From Gallionella sp. UBA6045 (GTDB taxonomy: Bacteria; Pseudomonadota; Gammaproteobacteria; Burkholderiales; Gallionellaceae), in the NCBI GenBank assembly GCA_002429165.1, contig DIYV01000124.1:8381-53107 (forward strand): a stretch of DNA of 44,727 nucleotides, written 5' to 3'. Each line of letters starts with the position of its first letter. The stretch's first letter is position 1. Positions 7,938-15,842 of this stretch are shown in pieces. Under the pieces are notes generated by a model. It was not told the DNA's origin and did no database searches. It saw only the letters and a program-made list of their open reading frames with translations. Made by a program: the position numbers and the translations under genes.

Positions 7938-10064
7938 TCACCTGAATTTGTAAACATAAGTCGCCCCAAGGAAAGTCACGTTCTGGTTTGGCTGCATCGC
8001 TACGGTCGTATTGTCGGAATAGGCAAAGGGCGTTCCGTTGTAGCCCCATGTCCACTCGTCAAACTTCACGCTCTGGTGCACCAGGTCGACACGAATATCG
8101 GCGTTATCCTTCAACGCATACTTGCCGTAAAGTTTCAGGCTGGTCACGCTATAAGTAACATCGGGCAATCCTCCGCCGACTATCGCCGCACCTGTAGCCA
8201 TGCTTTGCTGATAGCGATTGTTGTCTTTCATATACGACACATCTCCGCCCATCTCGAGTCTGCTGGTCAGTTTGCCGACCGCACCCATATCGATGCTGGT
8301 ATTGATGTTCTCCAGCTCGGCCAGGTATCCGAAGCTGTGGTCTACATGCAGGGTCTGGTTGCTCCGGTTAACATAGCCGGTCAGCTTCCATTTTTGTGAC
8401 AGGTACAGCGCTGCGTCCACGCCAAATGAGTTCATCCCGGTATCACGCAAACCCTTGTCAGTCGGGCCCGTATACGTATCCTTTCCATCTTCGATCATGA
8501 ACTGCAGTGACAATTTGGATATTGGCGTCCAGTCTGCAGACATCCTCACCTTGTTACGCGTACGATCCAGCATCGTCATCGGGTAGGTGCCGGCAGGGTT
8601 AACGGGGCCGATATTCAACCAGCTTCCGCCGTCGCGTTTGCTGTGCACGAAGCCGATGGCGGCATTGATCGTTTCAGTCATGGAACGCCGCAATTCGGCC
8701 CGATAACCGAGCTCCTTTGTATTCTCCCGCAATCCAGTCAGAGGAGGAAGAGTGGGGTTCAAGACTGCGGCAGTACTGACCGGAAGGTCGCGGTGCACCG
8801 ATGCGTAATCGAGCCCCAGGGTCGCCCTAAGGTTATCCGGCAGTTGATAACTCGCTTCCATTTTTCCTGTGAGTCTCTTCGACGAATTCAAATCGTTCGT
8901 ATAAGCGCCGTTATATAAAGCGAGCGGGGTTTTATCCGCCTTGTCTTCATAATGCAGATTGCCCAGCACGGAGAGCTTGACCATGGGCCGAGCCGTCACA
9001 CCGAATTGTGCGACGTTGGTATCCATAACTCCGCCAAGGCTATTGACACCGGCCGGTGCGCCGGTCAGTCCCATGCTGCCGAAGTCATCATTTTGCTTTT
9101 GCGTGGCGTGTGTATAGGCGTACTTGAAAGTTGAGCGGGTCGTCGGGGTGAAGGCATAGTTGCCGGAGACATAAACCTGTTGCGCCTGATTATCGGGCGG
9201 CAAAGCCACAGATTGCTGCAGATAGCCCACCAAGGTACTGCTAGGTGTAAACCCTGTGCCATCCGGATTAACCAGATTGCCGTTCACCGTTGGATTCAGG
9301 GATACGTTTGCATTGCTGAAAAACGAACCGTAATAACCGCCGCTCACCATGAATTTCTCGCCCGAATAATTCAACTTGGCTTCGAACTGTTTGGTCGTTG
9401 AATTGATAGGCTCGGGTAACATCAGCATTGCCGCGCTCAGAGCCGTTGTGCCACAAGCAGAGCAGGCGAAGCCTGCGCCTGACAAGCGTGCTCCGGTTTT
9501 GTCTTCATTTTTGGCGCTTGCCTCAAACATGAGACTGGGGGTAAGCCATTTCTGCGCATCAAGACTGAGCGCCTTGCGCTTGATGTCCAGGTTCAGATCC
9601 GTCCCAGTCCCCGGCGTTACCAGGCTCGTCACGATCGGCGTGGTCGTGCCGGCATTCCGCAAGCCGGTATTGATGGTGCGCGGATCATGGCGGACCAGTT
9701 CGCTATATTCAAAAGAGTATTTCCAGTCCCCCTGTTTATCCTGCGAGAAGTTCAGTTCGCGGTTATCCAGGCCTAGATTGTGTCCATCGATTTTGGTCCA
9801 TAGCCCATTCTCCTTCTGGAGTTTGACAACATTAAAATCCAGCAAAAGATTGGTGTCGTTATTGCGCAGGCCGTTGTATTGCCCGAAGATCGTCCTGTCC
9901 AAGCTGTTGCCAGTGACAACTCCCAGTCCGGCGTTTACAGAACTTTCCGGATTAACGAGTCGCGACACGTCATCATCTTCGGCATGCGCCGTCCCAAAGG
10001 CCGCGAGCACAATGAGAGCCAGAAGTTTTTGGCTGGATCCGAATTGCTTTTTGGCTTTTTTCAT
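7938..10064 (-). CDS. mtrB: MtrB/PioB-family decaheme-associated outer-membrane beta-barrel
   Basis: A 708-residue outer-membrane porin. A signal peptide ends near AFGTAHA (residue 28), followed by a mature start EDDDVSRL and long alternating strands with aromatic girdles up to the terminal strand FLGATYVYKFR. MtrB-type barrels sheathe the decaheme MtrA so that electrons cross the outer membrane. The start at 10064 is preferred because GGGGA lies 7 bases upstream; the ATG at 10070 is too close to it. There is no N-terminal CXXC like the one described in Shewanella MtrB; instead a CSAC pair lies near residue 201, in a Gly/Ala/Ser-rich stretch that looks like a loop. It sits 24 bp after mtrA and is certainly co-transcribed with it. 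Confidence 0.93.
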   Translation of the reverse strand: MKKAKKQFGSSQKLLALIVLAAFGTAHAEDDDVSRLVNPESSVNAGLGVVTGNSLDRTIFGQYNGLRNNDTNLLLDFNVVKLQKENGLWTKIDGHNLGLDNRELNFSQDKQGDWKYSFEYSELVRHDPRTINTGLRNAGTTTPIVTSLVTPGTGTDLNLDIKRKALSLDAQKWLTPSLMFEASAKNEDKTGARLSGAGFACSACGTTALSAAMLMLPEPINSTTKQFEAKLNYSGEKFMVSGGYYGSFFSNANVSLNPTVNGNLVNPDGTGFTPSSTLVGYLQQSVALPPDNQAQQVYVSGNYAFTPTTRSTFKYAYTHATQKQNDDFGSMGLTGAPAGVNSLGGVMDTNVAQFGVTARPMVKLSVLGNLHYEDKADKTPLALYNGAYTNDLNSSKRLTGKMEASYQLPDNLRATLGLDYASVHRDLPVSTAAVLNPTLPPLTGLRENTKELGYRAELRRSMTETINAAIGFVHSKRDGGSWLNIGPVNPAGTYPMTMLDRTRNKVRMSADWTPISKLSLQFMIEDGKDTYTGPTDKGLRDTGMNSFGVDAALYLSQKWKLTGYVNRSNQTLHVDHSFGYLAELENINTSIDMGAVGKLTSRLEMGGDVSYMKDNNRYQQSMATGAAIVGGGLPDVTYSVTSLKLYGKYALKDNADIRVDLVHQSVKFDEWTWGYNGTPFAYSDNTTVAMQPNQNVTFLGATYVYKFR

Positions 10065-10087
10065 TTCCATTTCCCCAATATCTTTTC

Positions 10088-11140
10088 TTAACGCAACAGG
10101 TTCTGCGGAGCAGGATTCACAAAACTAGAGTTGTTGCTGCCGTGTATCTCGCTGTGGCAGTTCACGCAACCCCGGCCCTGGGTAATGGCGGCACCATTCC
10201 ACCAGCCCGGACTATTAAGCGAAGGCACCTGTCCGACCAACGAAGACTGCAATGACAAATGCGGTGTGTGGCATGATTGGCACAGGAACGGCGGCCGCAT
10301 CTTCAGCATGCTTTCTGCGGTGGTGCCATGCGGGTTATGGCAGATCGTGCAATCCTCGCCGACAGGCTCGTGTTCATGCACGAACGGCCCGCGTTTCTCC
10401 ATATGGCAGGTGTAGCAGGTTTCATTCACGCTATCGCGTTTCATGAGTTTGGGACCGATAGAGCCGTGCGGGTTATGGCAATCGGAACAGCCCATTTTTC
10501 CCTCGGGAATCGGATGGTGAGAAGGCCGGTTGATTTGCGCGCGCTGCTCCTTGTGGCAGGTAAAGCAAACTTCGGGCTGGGTACGTTTATCGCGCACCTT
10601 GTCGTGGGTAGTATGGATTACGTGACATGAGGCACAGGCTACGTTTTCTCTCTGGTGCGTACTTCCCTCCCAGTGCGAGCGATTCGCATCCTTGCGGTGG
10701 CAGGAAAGACAGGCAGCATTCTGTACAGTTGCATCGCTGGGCGCAAAGGAACCCGAGGTTCCTCTTTTTGTGCCAAAAAGAACATCGGGAGCAGCGCGAT
10801 CTTTCAGGTGTTTTTCACTTTCGCCATGGCAGGATTGGCAGTTGGGCGTGCGGGAATCGGCCTTGACGCCGTGCTTGGTCTGGTAGATAGCCAAGATCGG
10901 TTTGGTCTCACTTTCGTCATGGCACCTCGTACATATCCCATCCTTTTTCATGGACGCAGCGGCCATATCCAAAGGTGGCGGTGCCATATCCGGCAGAACG
11001 GAGCTTGAAACCGGAGCCGGAACCACAGTACTGGCAGCCTGGTTCTGTTGCACAGCTGCTTCTTCAGCCGATGCGGCTGACACCCAACCCGTGCATCCGA
11101 TGAGCACACACAAGAGCCATTCTTTTCGCAAGAGAAACAT
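10088..11140 (-). CDS. mtrA: MtrA/MtoA (DmsE-family) periplasmic decaheme cytochrome c
   Basis: A 350-residue secreted cytochrome with a signal peptide cleaved near VSAASA-EEAA, a Pro/Ala-rich spacer (30-60), and ten evenly spaced CXXCH motifs with cysteines at about 70, 101, 144, 169, 192, 218, 242, 264, 287 and 325. This is the heme wire of the MtrAB/MtoAB conduit, which spans the MtrB barrel and links periplasmic donors or acceptors to the outside. The reading frame is open back to 11209, overlapping the upstream cytochrome gene. The start at 11140 (MFLLRKEW) is chosen because it begins the signal peptide directly and has GGGG about 6 bases before it. It is the second gene of the cluster. 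Confidence 0.94.
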   Translation of the reverse strand: MFLLRKEWLLCVLIGCTGWVSAASAEEAAVQQNQAASTVVPAPVSSSVLPDMAPPPLDMAAASMKKDGICTRCHDESETKPILAIYQTKHGVKADSRTPNCQSCHGESEKHLKDRAAPDVLFGTKRGTSGSFAPSDATVQNAACLSCHRKDANRSHWEGSTHQRENVACASCHVIHTTHDKVRDKRTQPEVCFTCHKEQRAQINRPSHHPIPEGKMGCSDCHNPHGSIGPKLMKRDSVNETCYTCHMEKRGPFVHEHEPVGEDCTICHNPHGTTAESMLKMRPPFLCQSCHTPHLSLQSSLVGQVPSLNSPGWWNGAAITQGRGCVNCHSEIHGSNNSSFVNPAPQNLLR

Positions 11141-11190
11141 TTTTCGCCCCGATTCGATAATTGATGTCTGGTTCGATAAGCCTTGAATGC

Positions 11191-11547
11191 TTACAACGAA
11201 AGGATCCAATCCACGAGGTTCTTGATTTCTTCCGGTGACGCTTTGCCCTTGATATTCTTGTGAGCCTCTTGATGACCGTCGGGGAACTTCGCCATTTCGC
11301 CAGATGTAATATGATGGATCAGCTTCGCTTCGGCATCGGCCTTCCCGCGATACTTGGCGGCAACAGCGGTATAGGCAGGCCCGTCTTTGGGTTTTTCAAT
11401 ACCGTGGCATTTGAAACAACTGTTCTCGCGAGCCAATAGTTTGGCTGCATCAGCATCCACAGCAGCAAAAGAATTTGCCGAGAATGTCAAAACAACGGCA
11501 GCGCAGAGAATGCTGAATAAATCTTTATTGCCGAATTGGTATTTCAT
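11191..11547 (-). CDS. mtoD: MtoD-like periplasmic monoheme class I cytochrome c
   Basis: A 118-residue secreted cytochrome with a signal peptide ending near SANSFA (residue 28), one CFKCH heme site at 44-48, and Met85 in SGEMAKFP as the likely distal ligand. Small class I cytochromes of this kind (MtoD in Sideroxydans) carry electrons across the periplasm between the MtoAB conduit and inner-membrane partners. The start at 11547 has GGAG 6 bases upstream; the upstream TTG and ATG in frame overlap that site and are less likely. It is the first gene of the cluster, about 50 bases downstream of the predicted sigma54 transcription start. The cytochrome is certain; MtoD orthology is probable. Confidence 0.85.
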   Translation of the reverse strand: MKYQFGNKDLFSILCAAVVLTFSANSFAAVDADAAKLLARENSCFKCHGIEKPKDGPAYTAVAAKYRGKADAEAKLIHHITSGEMAKFPDGHQEAHKNIKGKASPEEIKNLVDWILSL

Positions 11548-11607
11548 TTTCATCTCCAAAAATTAATTGATTGTTTTACTGACTTTAATTCTGCTGCTAG
11601 GAAATTG

Positions 11608-11623
11608 AGCAATAGACATGCCA
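11608..11623 (-). promoter_or_regulatory. Sigma54 promoter of the mtoD-mtrABC cluster
   Basis: On the minus strand the sequence reads TGGCATGTCTATTGCT, against the sigma54 consensus TGGCACG-N4-TTGCW. The invariant GG and GC dinucleotides are exactly 10 bases apart and only one conserved base differs. The predicted transcript would begin near 11597, giving a leader of about 50 bases before the first cytochrome gene. The divergent regulator gene encodes a sigma54 activator, which supports the call. Confidence 0.75.
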
Positions 11624-11818
11624 TAAAACTTGAGTATTTAGCTGCAGAATTGCAACTTCAGGATCATTTCAATTCAGGAAAAATATAAAACCATTAAAAT
11701 ACATGGCAGTGAGCAGACCATTGCGCTGAAGTCAATTTTTTTGGCCAACCATTTAAAGCTAGCAGGTCATCTGAGTGAGCAACGCTTATGCAAGATTTAG
11801 GACCAATCGATCTCACTG

Positions 11819-11836
11819 TGTTACTTTCCGGTAACA
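11819..11836. promoter_or_regulatory. Palindromic operator, copy 1 (perfect)
   Basis: TGTTAC-TTTCCG-GTAACA, a perfect 6+6 inverted repeat with a 6-base spacer. It lies about 200 bp upstream of the sigma54 promoter of the cytochrome cluster, the usual distance for an enhancer bound by an NtrC-family activator. Confidence 0.65.
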
Positions 11837-12066
11837 TTAAAAATTATTTTCAATGAGGTCGTAGACATTCATCGTTGGAAAGCCAGCAAACATATGCAGC
11901 CCGCTCCTGTAAAACTCTGAGCGTTAACTCACATATCGAGCTCATCTGAATTTTAAATTTCCGAGAGGAACCTTCAGCATGTCAGCTCTCCCATTGGGGT
12001 TGCGACTGAGTTGTTTGCACATACAGTTCAATAATCGTCAATGACAATAATGAATGGGCACCTGCA

Positions 12067-12082
12067 AGGCATGGGACTTGCA
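12067..12082 (+). promoter_or_regulatory. Second sigma54-type promoter, facing the kinase gene
   Basis: AGGCATGGGACTTGCA matches TGGCACG-N4-TTGCW with the correct GG-N10-GC spacing and two deviations. It would start transcription near 12093, giving a 350-base leader before the histidine kinase gene, or a separate small RNA. Two copies of the palindrome lie downstream of this start. Confidence 0.5.
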
Positions 12083-12259
12083 AGGGACTGATGACAGCGA
12101 CCTTATGTGAACTGTTACTGGAAATATTCATGCAACGGCAGAGAACATATTTTTGTTACATATCCTCATGAATCTGCGGAATAATATTGCCGATTATGAT
12201 GTCGAAACAAGGTTCAGGATCTTTGACTTATTACTTCAAGAATTTTTAAAACAAAAGTA

Positions 12260-12277
12260 TGTTCCCATCTGGTAACA
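12260..12277. promoter_or_regulatory. Palindromic operator, copy 2 (one mismatch)
   Basis: TGTTCC-CATCTG-GTAACA, the same palindrome as at 11819 and 12302 with one base changed in the left arm. It is centred 42 bp from copy 3, four helical turns, so both could be bound on one face of the DNA. Confidence 0.55.
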
Positions 12278-12301
12278 ACATTAAAATTACAAATTTATAT
12301 C

Positions 12302-12319
12302 TGTTACCATTAAGTAACA
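12302..12319. promoter_or_regulatory. Palindromic operator, copy 3 (perfect)
   Basis: TGTTAC-CATTAA-GTAACA, perfect in both arms, 122 bp before the histidine kinase start. With copy 2 it forms a pair in the AT-rich tract ahead of the two-component genes, suggesting autoregulation as well as activation of the divergent cluster. Confidence 0.65.
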
Positions 12320-12340
12320 TAGTTATGTTTTAATAATAAA

Positions 12341-12353
12341 TATCAATACGTTA
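12341..12353 (+). promoter_or_regulatory. IHF-consensus site
   Basis: TATCAATACGTTA matches WATCAA-N4-TTR at every defined position and lies in AT-rich sequence. IHF bending is common at sigma54 promoters, but the consensus is short and a chance match is possible. Confidence 0.35.
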
Positions 12354-12440
12354 AATATTTACTCGGCATGTTTCTGTTGCATTCGCTATGGTTTCTGCAG
12401 AAGAGATTGTTAAATAAATGATGTGCGCTAAGAGAGACCT

Positions 12441-13898
12441 ATGAAATGGCTTCTGGATCTTAGTTTCAGATACAAGATCCCTCTCTGGGGAGGGCTGCTT
12501 ATTATCATTACCGAGCTGGCCGTGGCGGGCACGTTGATGCTTAACGCCTATGATGACCTGAAAGAGAATGTGCATGTAGATTCGGAGATCATGGGCTATT
12601 CGCTTATATCGAATCTTGTTCCAGCGCTCCAGAACAGCGATATCCAGCGGGAGTACGAAATCATCTCGGCACCCCTGAAAAGCAAAGACCCGGGTTCGAA
12701 CCCCGTCAATGCGATTACCATCATGGTTGTCGACAATCTGTTGCGTGTCGTAGTCTCGGCCCAACCTGACTCTGGTCCAATGGTCACCGACATGCGACAC
12801 CTGAGTCCGGACTATGCCCAGGTCGCAAAACAAATCAGCGAAATGGATCAATCCGATTCTGAACACATCAACCTCCCCGGATCGAAATATTATTATTATG
12901 TGACACCCATTTACAGCAAGACCGGACATCTCGGCACGTTGATCATTGTCCACCCCAAGGATGTAATCCTGCCCCGCTTTGCCCGTTTAGCCAAGCAAGG
13001 TTTGATAGCAGCAGCCATCATTCTGGCTATCCTGCTACCCGTCAATTGGTATTGGGGTTGGCGTATGGCATTGCCACTGGTACAACTTACAGCACGCATG
13101 GGCGAAATCACCAAGAAATGGCCGGAAGATCTGGACCCCGGGCTCTATTCCCATCGCGATGAACTCGGCAGACTTTTCGAGGCATACACACAGATGCTTA
13201 GCCACCTTAAGGATAAGGAACAACTGGAAAAGAAGATGGTGCAATCAGAGCGCTTGGCGGCATTGGGACAACTCTCGGCAGGCATCGCTCACGAAATCAA
13301 CAATCCGCTGAGCGGCATGCTCACAGCCATCGACACGCTAAAAAGCTATAGTGATTTAGACCCCCTCACGATGAAAACCATTACATTGATCGTGCGCGGA
13401 CTGAACCAGATCAAAGACACCGTTGGTGCCTTGCTGGTGGAAGCCAAGGCTAACAGCCGCAATCTTACGCCACAGGACATTGAAGACGTGTTGACCCTGA
13501 TCACTCCCATGGCCCGCAAGAAAGGCTTGCACATCGGTTGGCACAACAGCATAGATGAAGAGGTTACCCTGCCCGCCACATTTGTGCGCCAGATTTTGAT
13601 CAACCTGCTACTTAATGCCGTTCAGGCAGCGTCGCAGCAAGGCGAGGTCAGCTTTGATATTGGAATCGCAGACAATCAACTGCAATTCTCCGTGACAAAC
13701 AACGGCAAGACACTGACGGATGAGCAGATCTCACGCTTGTTCGAGCCCTTCTCCACGCTGGGTGAAGGCGGGCACGGCCTTGGCTTGTGGGTCACATATC
13801 AGATCGTGCATCAACTCGGCGGGCATGTCGGCGTCAAGAGGGAATCGAATAACCAGATGCACTTCAACGTAAACATTCCCTTGGGAGAAGTTTCGTGA
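12441..13898 (+). CDS. NtrB-type membrane sensor histidine kinase
   Basis: A 485-residue kinase with transmembrane helices at about 15-36 and 187-207 enclosing a 150-residue periplasmic sensor domain without cysteines or heme motifs, then a HAMP-like linker (208-262). The H-box is ALGQLSAGIAHEINNPLSG with the phospho-accepting His284. The ATP-binding domain has an N-box with Asn392 (NLLLNAVQAA) and a G-box GEGGHGLGLW (441-450). The NtrB-like H-box is usual for kinases that drive sigma54 activators. The gene overlaps the response regulator by 4 bases and is divergent from the cytochrome cluster, so it probably senses a periplasmic signal linked to metal or redox supply. The signal itself is unknown. 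Confidence 0.92.
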   Translation: MKWLLDLSFRYKIPLWGGLLIIITELAVAGTLMLNAYDDLKENVHVDSEIMGYSLISNLVPALQNSDIQREYEIISAPLKSKDPGSNPVNAITIMVVDNLLRVVVSAQPDSGPMVTDMRHLSPDYAQVAKQISEMDQSDSEHINLPGSKYYYYVTPIYSKTGHLGTLIIVHPKDVILPRFARLAKQGLIAAAIILAILLPVNWYWGWRMALPLVQLTARMGEITKKWPEDLDPGLYSHRDELGRLFEAYTQMLSHLKDKEQLEKKMVQSERLAALGQLSAGIAHEINNPLSGMLTAIDTLKSYSDLDPLTMKTITLIVRGLNQIKDTVGALLVEAKANSRNLTPQDIEDVLTLITPMARKKGLHIGWHNSIDEEVTLPATFVRQILINLLLNAVQAASQQGEVSFDIGIADNQLQFSVTNNGKTLTDEQISRLFEPFSTLGEGGHGLGLWVTYQIVHQLGGHVGVKRESNNQMHFNVNIPLGEVS

Positions 13899-15232
13899 TC
13901 GAGAAGCCTTATCACATCTGCCTGATTGAAGATGACCTGATCATGGGCGAAGCGCTCTCTGATCGCCTTGCTCTCGAGGACTTCGAATGCGATTGGTTCA
14001 AGACCGGGCGAGATGCAATTCATGCGCTGACCAATAAGTATTACGATGTTGTTATCAGCGATATACAGCTCCCCGACATCAATGGCGAAGACCTGTTTGT
14101 GCAATTGAAAGCGACGGCAACGACTTTACCCCCATTCGTGTTCACCACGGGCTATGGCACAATCGATCGCGCCGTCAGGCTCCTGAAACTTGGCGCACAC
14201 GACTATCTCACCAAACCGCTGGACATCCACGCGCTCCTCGAAACGGTAAAACGCCTGTGTACCGAATCAAGGCCTGCAGTAGCCGGTGAAAACAACCTGG
14301 GCGTCTCCAGCGCAATGCGCACGGTTGAATCGCTGCTACCACGGATCGCCCTGAACTCAACATCCGTATTGATCACGGGCGAGTCAGGTGTCGGCAAAGA
14401 GTGGGTGGCTCGTGCCCTCCACCATCAACACGATCCAACCGACACAACGCCTTTTATTGCAGTCAACTGCGGCGCACTCACGGAGACGCTGCTGGAATCA
14501 GAGTTGTTTGGCCATGTCAGGGGTTCCTTCACAGGAGCCGTTCGTGACAAAAAAGGGGTATTCGAGTTGGCGACAGGCGGCACACTGTTCCTTGATGAGA
14601 TCGGTGAAATGTCGCCAACGATGCAAGTCAAGCTTCTGCGTGCCATTCAGGAACGCCACATAGTCCGTGTCGGTGGCGAAACGCCGATCCCTATCGCTAT
14701 CAGGCTGGTTTGTGCCACGCATCAGGATCTCAAAAAAATGGTGGAAGAAGGCAAGTTCCGCGAAGATCTGTATTACCGTATCCACGTCATCCATTTGCAC
14801 ATTCCACCTTTGCGCGAACGCAAGGAAGACATCCCGTGGCTGGCTGGACGGCTGCTCGAAACATGGTCAACAGAGCATTCCGACCCGCGTACCCTGAACC
14901 GGTCGGCTGAAAAGGCATTATTGGATCACCCTTGGCCGGGTAACATCCGCGAACTCAAACATTGCCTTGAGCGCGCATGTATCCTTTCCCAACAAAATGT
15001 ACTTACTGCGGAACTGCTCTTTGATGACGTCCCGATGGCGCCGACAGAACTATCTCAAAGTGCCGCATCACTGAATGAATATCTTCATGCATGCGAAAAG
15101 AAATTCATTCAGGACATCCTGCGCAGCCACGGCGGGCATATCTATGAAACAGCCACTGCGCTCGGCATCAGCAGGAAGAATCTGTGGGAAAAAATGAAGA
15201 AGCTCGAGATCAATTACGAAACAGATGAATAG
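13895..15232 (+). CDS. NtrC-family sigma54-dependent response regulator
   Basis: A 445-residue enhancer-binding protein. Receiver domain 5-120 with phospho-acceptor Asp56 (VVISDIQLP), Thr84/85 and Lys107; AAA+ domain 133-365 with Walker A GESGVGKE (163-170), Walker [11 protein letters not shown] and the sigma54-contact loop as GSFTGA (210-215) rather than the usual GAFTGA; and a Fis-type helix-turn-helix at the end ([20 protein letters not shown]). The start is a GTG at 13895 that overlaps the kinase stop, so the pair is translationally coupled. It is the obvious activator of the sigma54 promoter at 11608-11623 and the likely binder of the TGTTAC-N6-GTAACA sites, both inferences from context. 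Confidence 0.93.
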   Translation: MIEKPYHICLIEDDLIMGEALSDRLALEDFECDWFKTGRDAIHALTNKYYDVVISDIQLPDINGEDLFVQLKATATTLPPFVFTTGYGTIDRAVRLLKLGAHDYLTKPLDIHALLETVKRLCTESRPAVAGENNLGVSSAMRTVESLLPRIALNSTSVLITGESGVGKEWVARALHHQHDPTDTTPFIAVNCGALTETLLESELFGHVRGSFTGAVRDKKGVFELATGGTLFLDEIGEMSPTMQVKLLRAIQERHIVRVGGETPIPIAIRLVCATHQDLKKMVEEGKFREDLYYRIHVIHLHIPPLRERKEDIPWLAGRLLETWSTEHSDPRTLNRSAEKALLDHPWPGNIRELKHCLERACILSQQNVLTAELLFDDVPMAPTELSQSAASLNEYLHACEKKFIQDILRSHGGHIYETATALGISRKNLWEKMKKLEINYETDE

Positions 15233-15323
15233 ACTGAGATAGGACGAAGCTGTGCAATTCGTGGCAACCAACAGCATCAACAGATACTATGCAGCACAGG
15301 CACATAGCTGCGAACAAAGAAAA

Positions 15324-15362
15324 AACCCCCTGTTTCTAAACGATGCGGGGGATTTGTTTCTT
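15324..15362. terminator. Shared terminator between the response regulator gene and ssb
   Basis: CCCCC and GGGGG arms (15326-15330 and 15347-15351) enclose a 16-base loop. The minus-strand transcript ends in six T after the stem, fitting ssb; the plus strand has a weaker T-rich tail, fitting the regulator gene. It lies between two converging genes. Confidence 0.7.
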
Positions 15363-15379
15363 TTCTGCTTGGGTCTATC

Positions 15380-15841
15380 TCAAAAGGGAATATCGTCGTC
15401 AAAATTATCGAAGCTGCCTTTAGCCGTAGGTGCTGCAGCCTTGGCAGGAGCCGAGCCGGCGGATGAAGATGCGGGCTTGTTCTCCACTACCTCAAAACTG
15501 CCGGCTCCAGACGACTTGCCGCCCAGCATGGTCATTTCGTTGACCACGATCTCGGTGGTATAGCGGTCCTGCCCTTCCTTGGTTTGCCACTTGCGGGTTT
15601 GCAGTTTGCCCTCGACGTAGATCTGCGAGCCCTTTTTCAGATACTCCCCGGCGATCTCGGCAAGTCGGCGATAGAACACCAGGTTATGCCATTCGGTTTT
15701 TTCCTGCTTCTCTCCGCTCTTGTCCTTCCAGTTCTCTGAAGTCGCCAGCGTCGCGTTGGTCACCGCTTCTCCGCTGGTCATGTAGCGTGTTTCCGGGTCT
15801 TTGCCCAGACGGCCTATCAGGATTACTTTGTTCACCGACAT
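15380..15841 (-). CDS. ssb: Single-stranded DNA-binding protein
   Basis: A 153-residue SSB. An OB-fold occupies about 1-110, starting [20 protein letters not shown] and containing the conserved [19 protein letters not shown] low-complexity Ala/Ser/Pro linker follows, and the acidic tip DDDIPF recruits replication and repair partners. The protein coats single-stranded DNA as a tetramer during replication, recombination and repair. The gene starts 1 bp after the MFS transporter stop, so the two are one transcription unit, an arrangement usual in betaproteobacteria. Confidence 0.97.
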   Translation of the reverse strand: MSVNKVILIGRLGKDPETRYMTSGEAVTNATLATSENWKDKSGEKQEKTEWHNLVFYRRLAEIAGEYLKKGSQIYVEGKLQTRKWQTKEGQDRYTTEIVVNEMTMLGGKSSGAGSFEVVENKPASSSAGSAPAKAAAPTAKGSFDNFDDDIPF

Positions 15842-15842
15842 A

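Larger units (their letters stand above)
11548..12440. promoter_or_regulatory. Intergenic control region between the mto/mtr cluster and its two-component system
   Basis: An 893-bp stretch without a credible protein gene separates two divergent units. It holds two sigma54-type -24/-12 elements, three copies of an 18-bp palindrome, one match to the IHF consensus and an AT-rich tract (12235-12360), each listed separately. The size and content are those of a divergent control region with enhancer sites. A 21-codon frame from an ATG at 11979 was considered but not accepted. Confidence 0.75.

Noticed and set aside
11141..11209. 23-residue N-terminal extension of MtrA overlapping mtoD
   Set aside because: It precedes a normal signal peptide and would place it internally; the ATG at 11140 is a better start.
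11979..12044. A 21-codon frame after AGAGGAA in the control region
   Set aside because: The ribosome-binding site is too far from the ATG, the product has no features, and chance frames of this length are common.
12364..12381. A third sigma54-like element, GGCATG-N6-TTGCA, 60 bp before the kinase gene
   Set aside because: The GG to GC distance is 12 rather than 10 bases, and sigma54 tolerates little change in spacing.
12351..12953. Long minus-strand frame opposite the kinase gene
   Set aside because: It overlaps a well-supported kinase in another frame and has no signature of its own.
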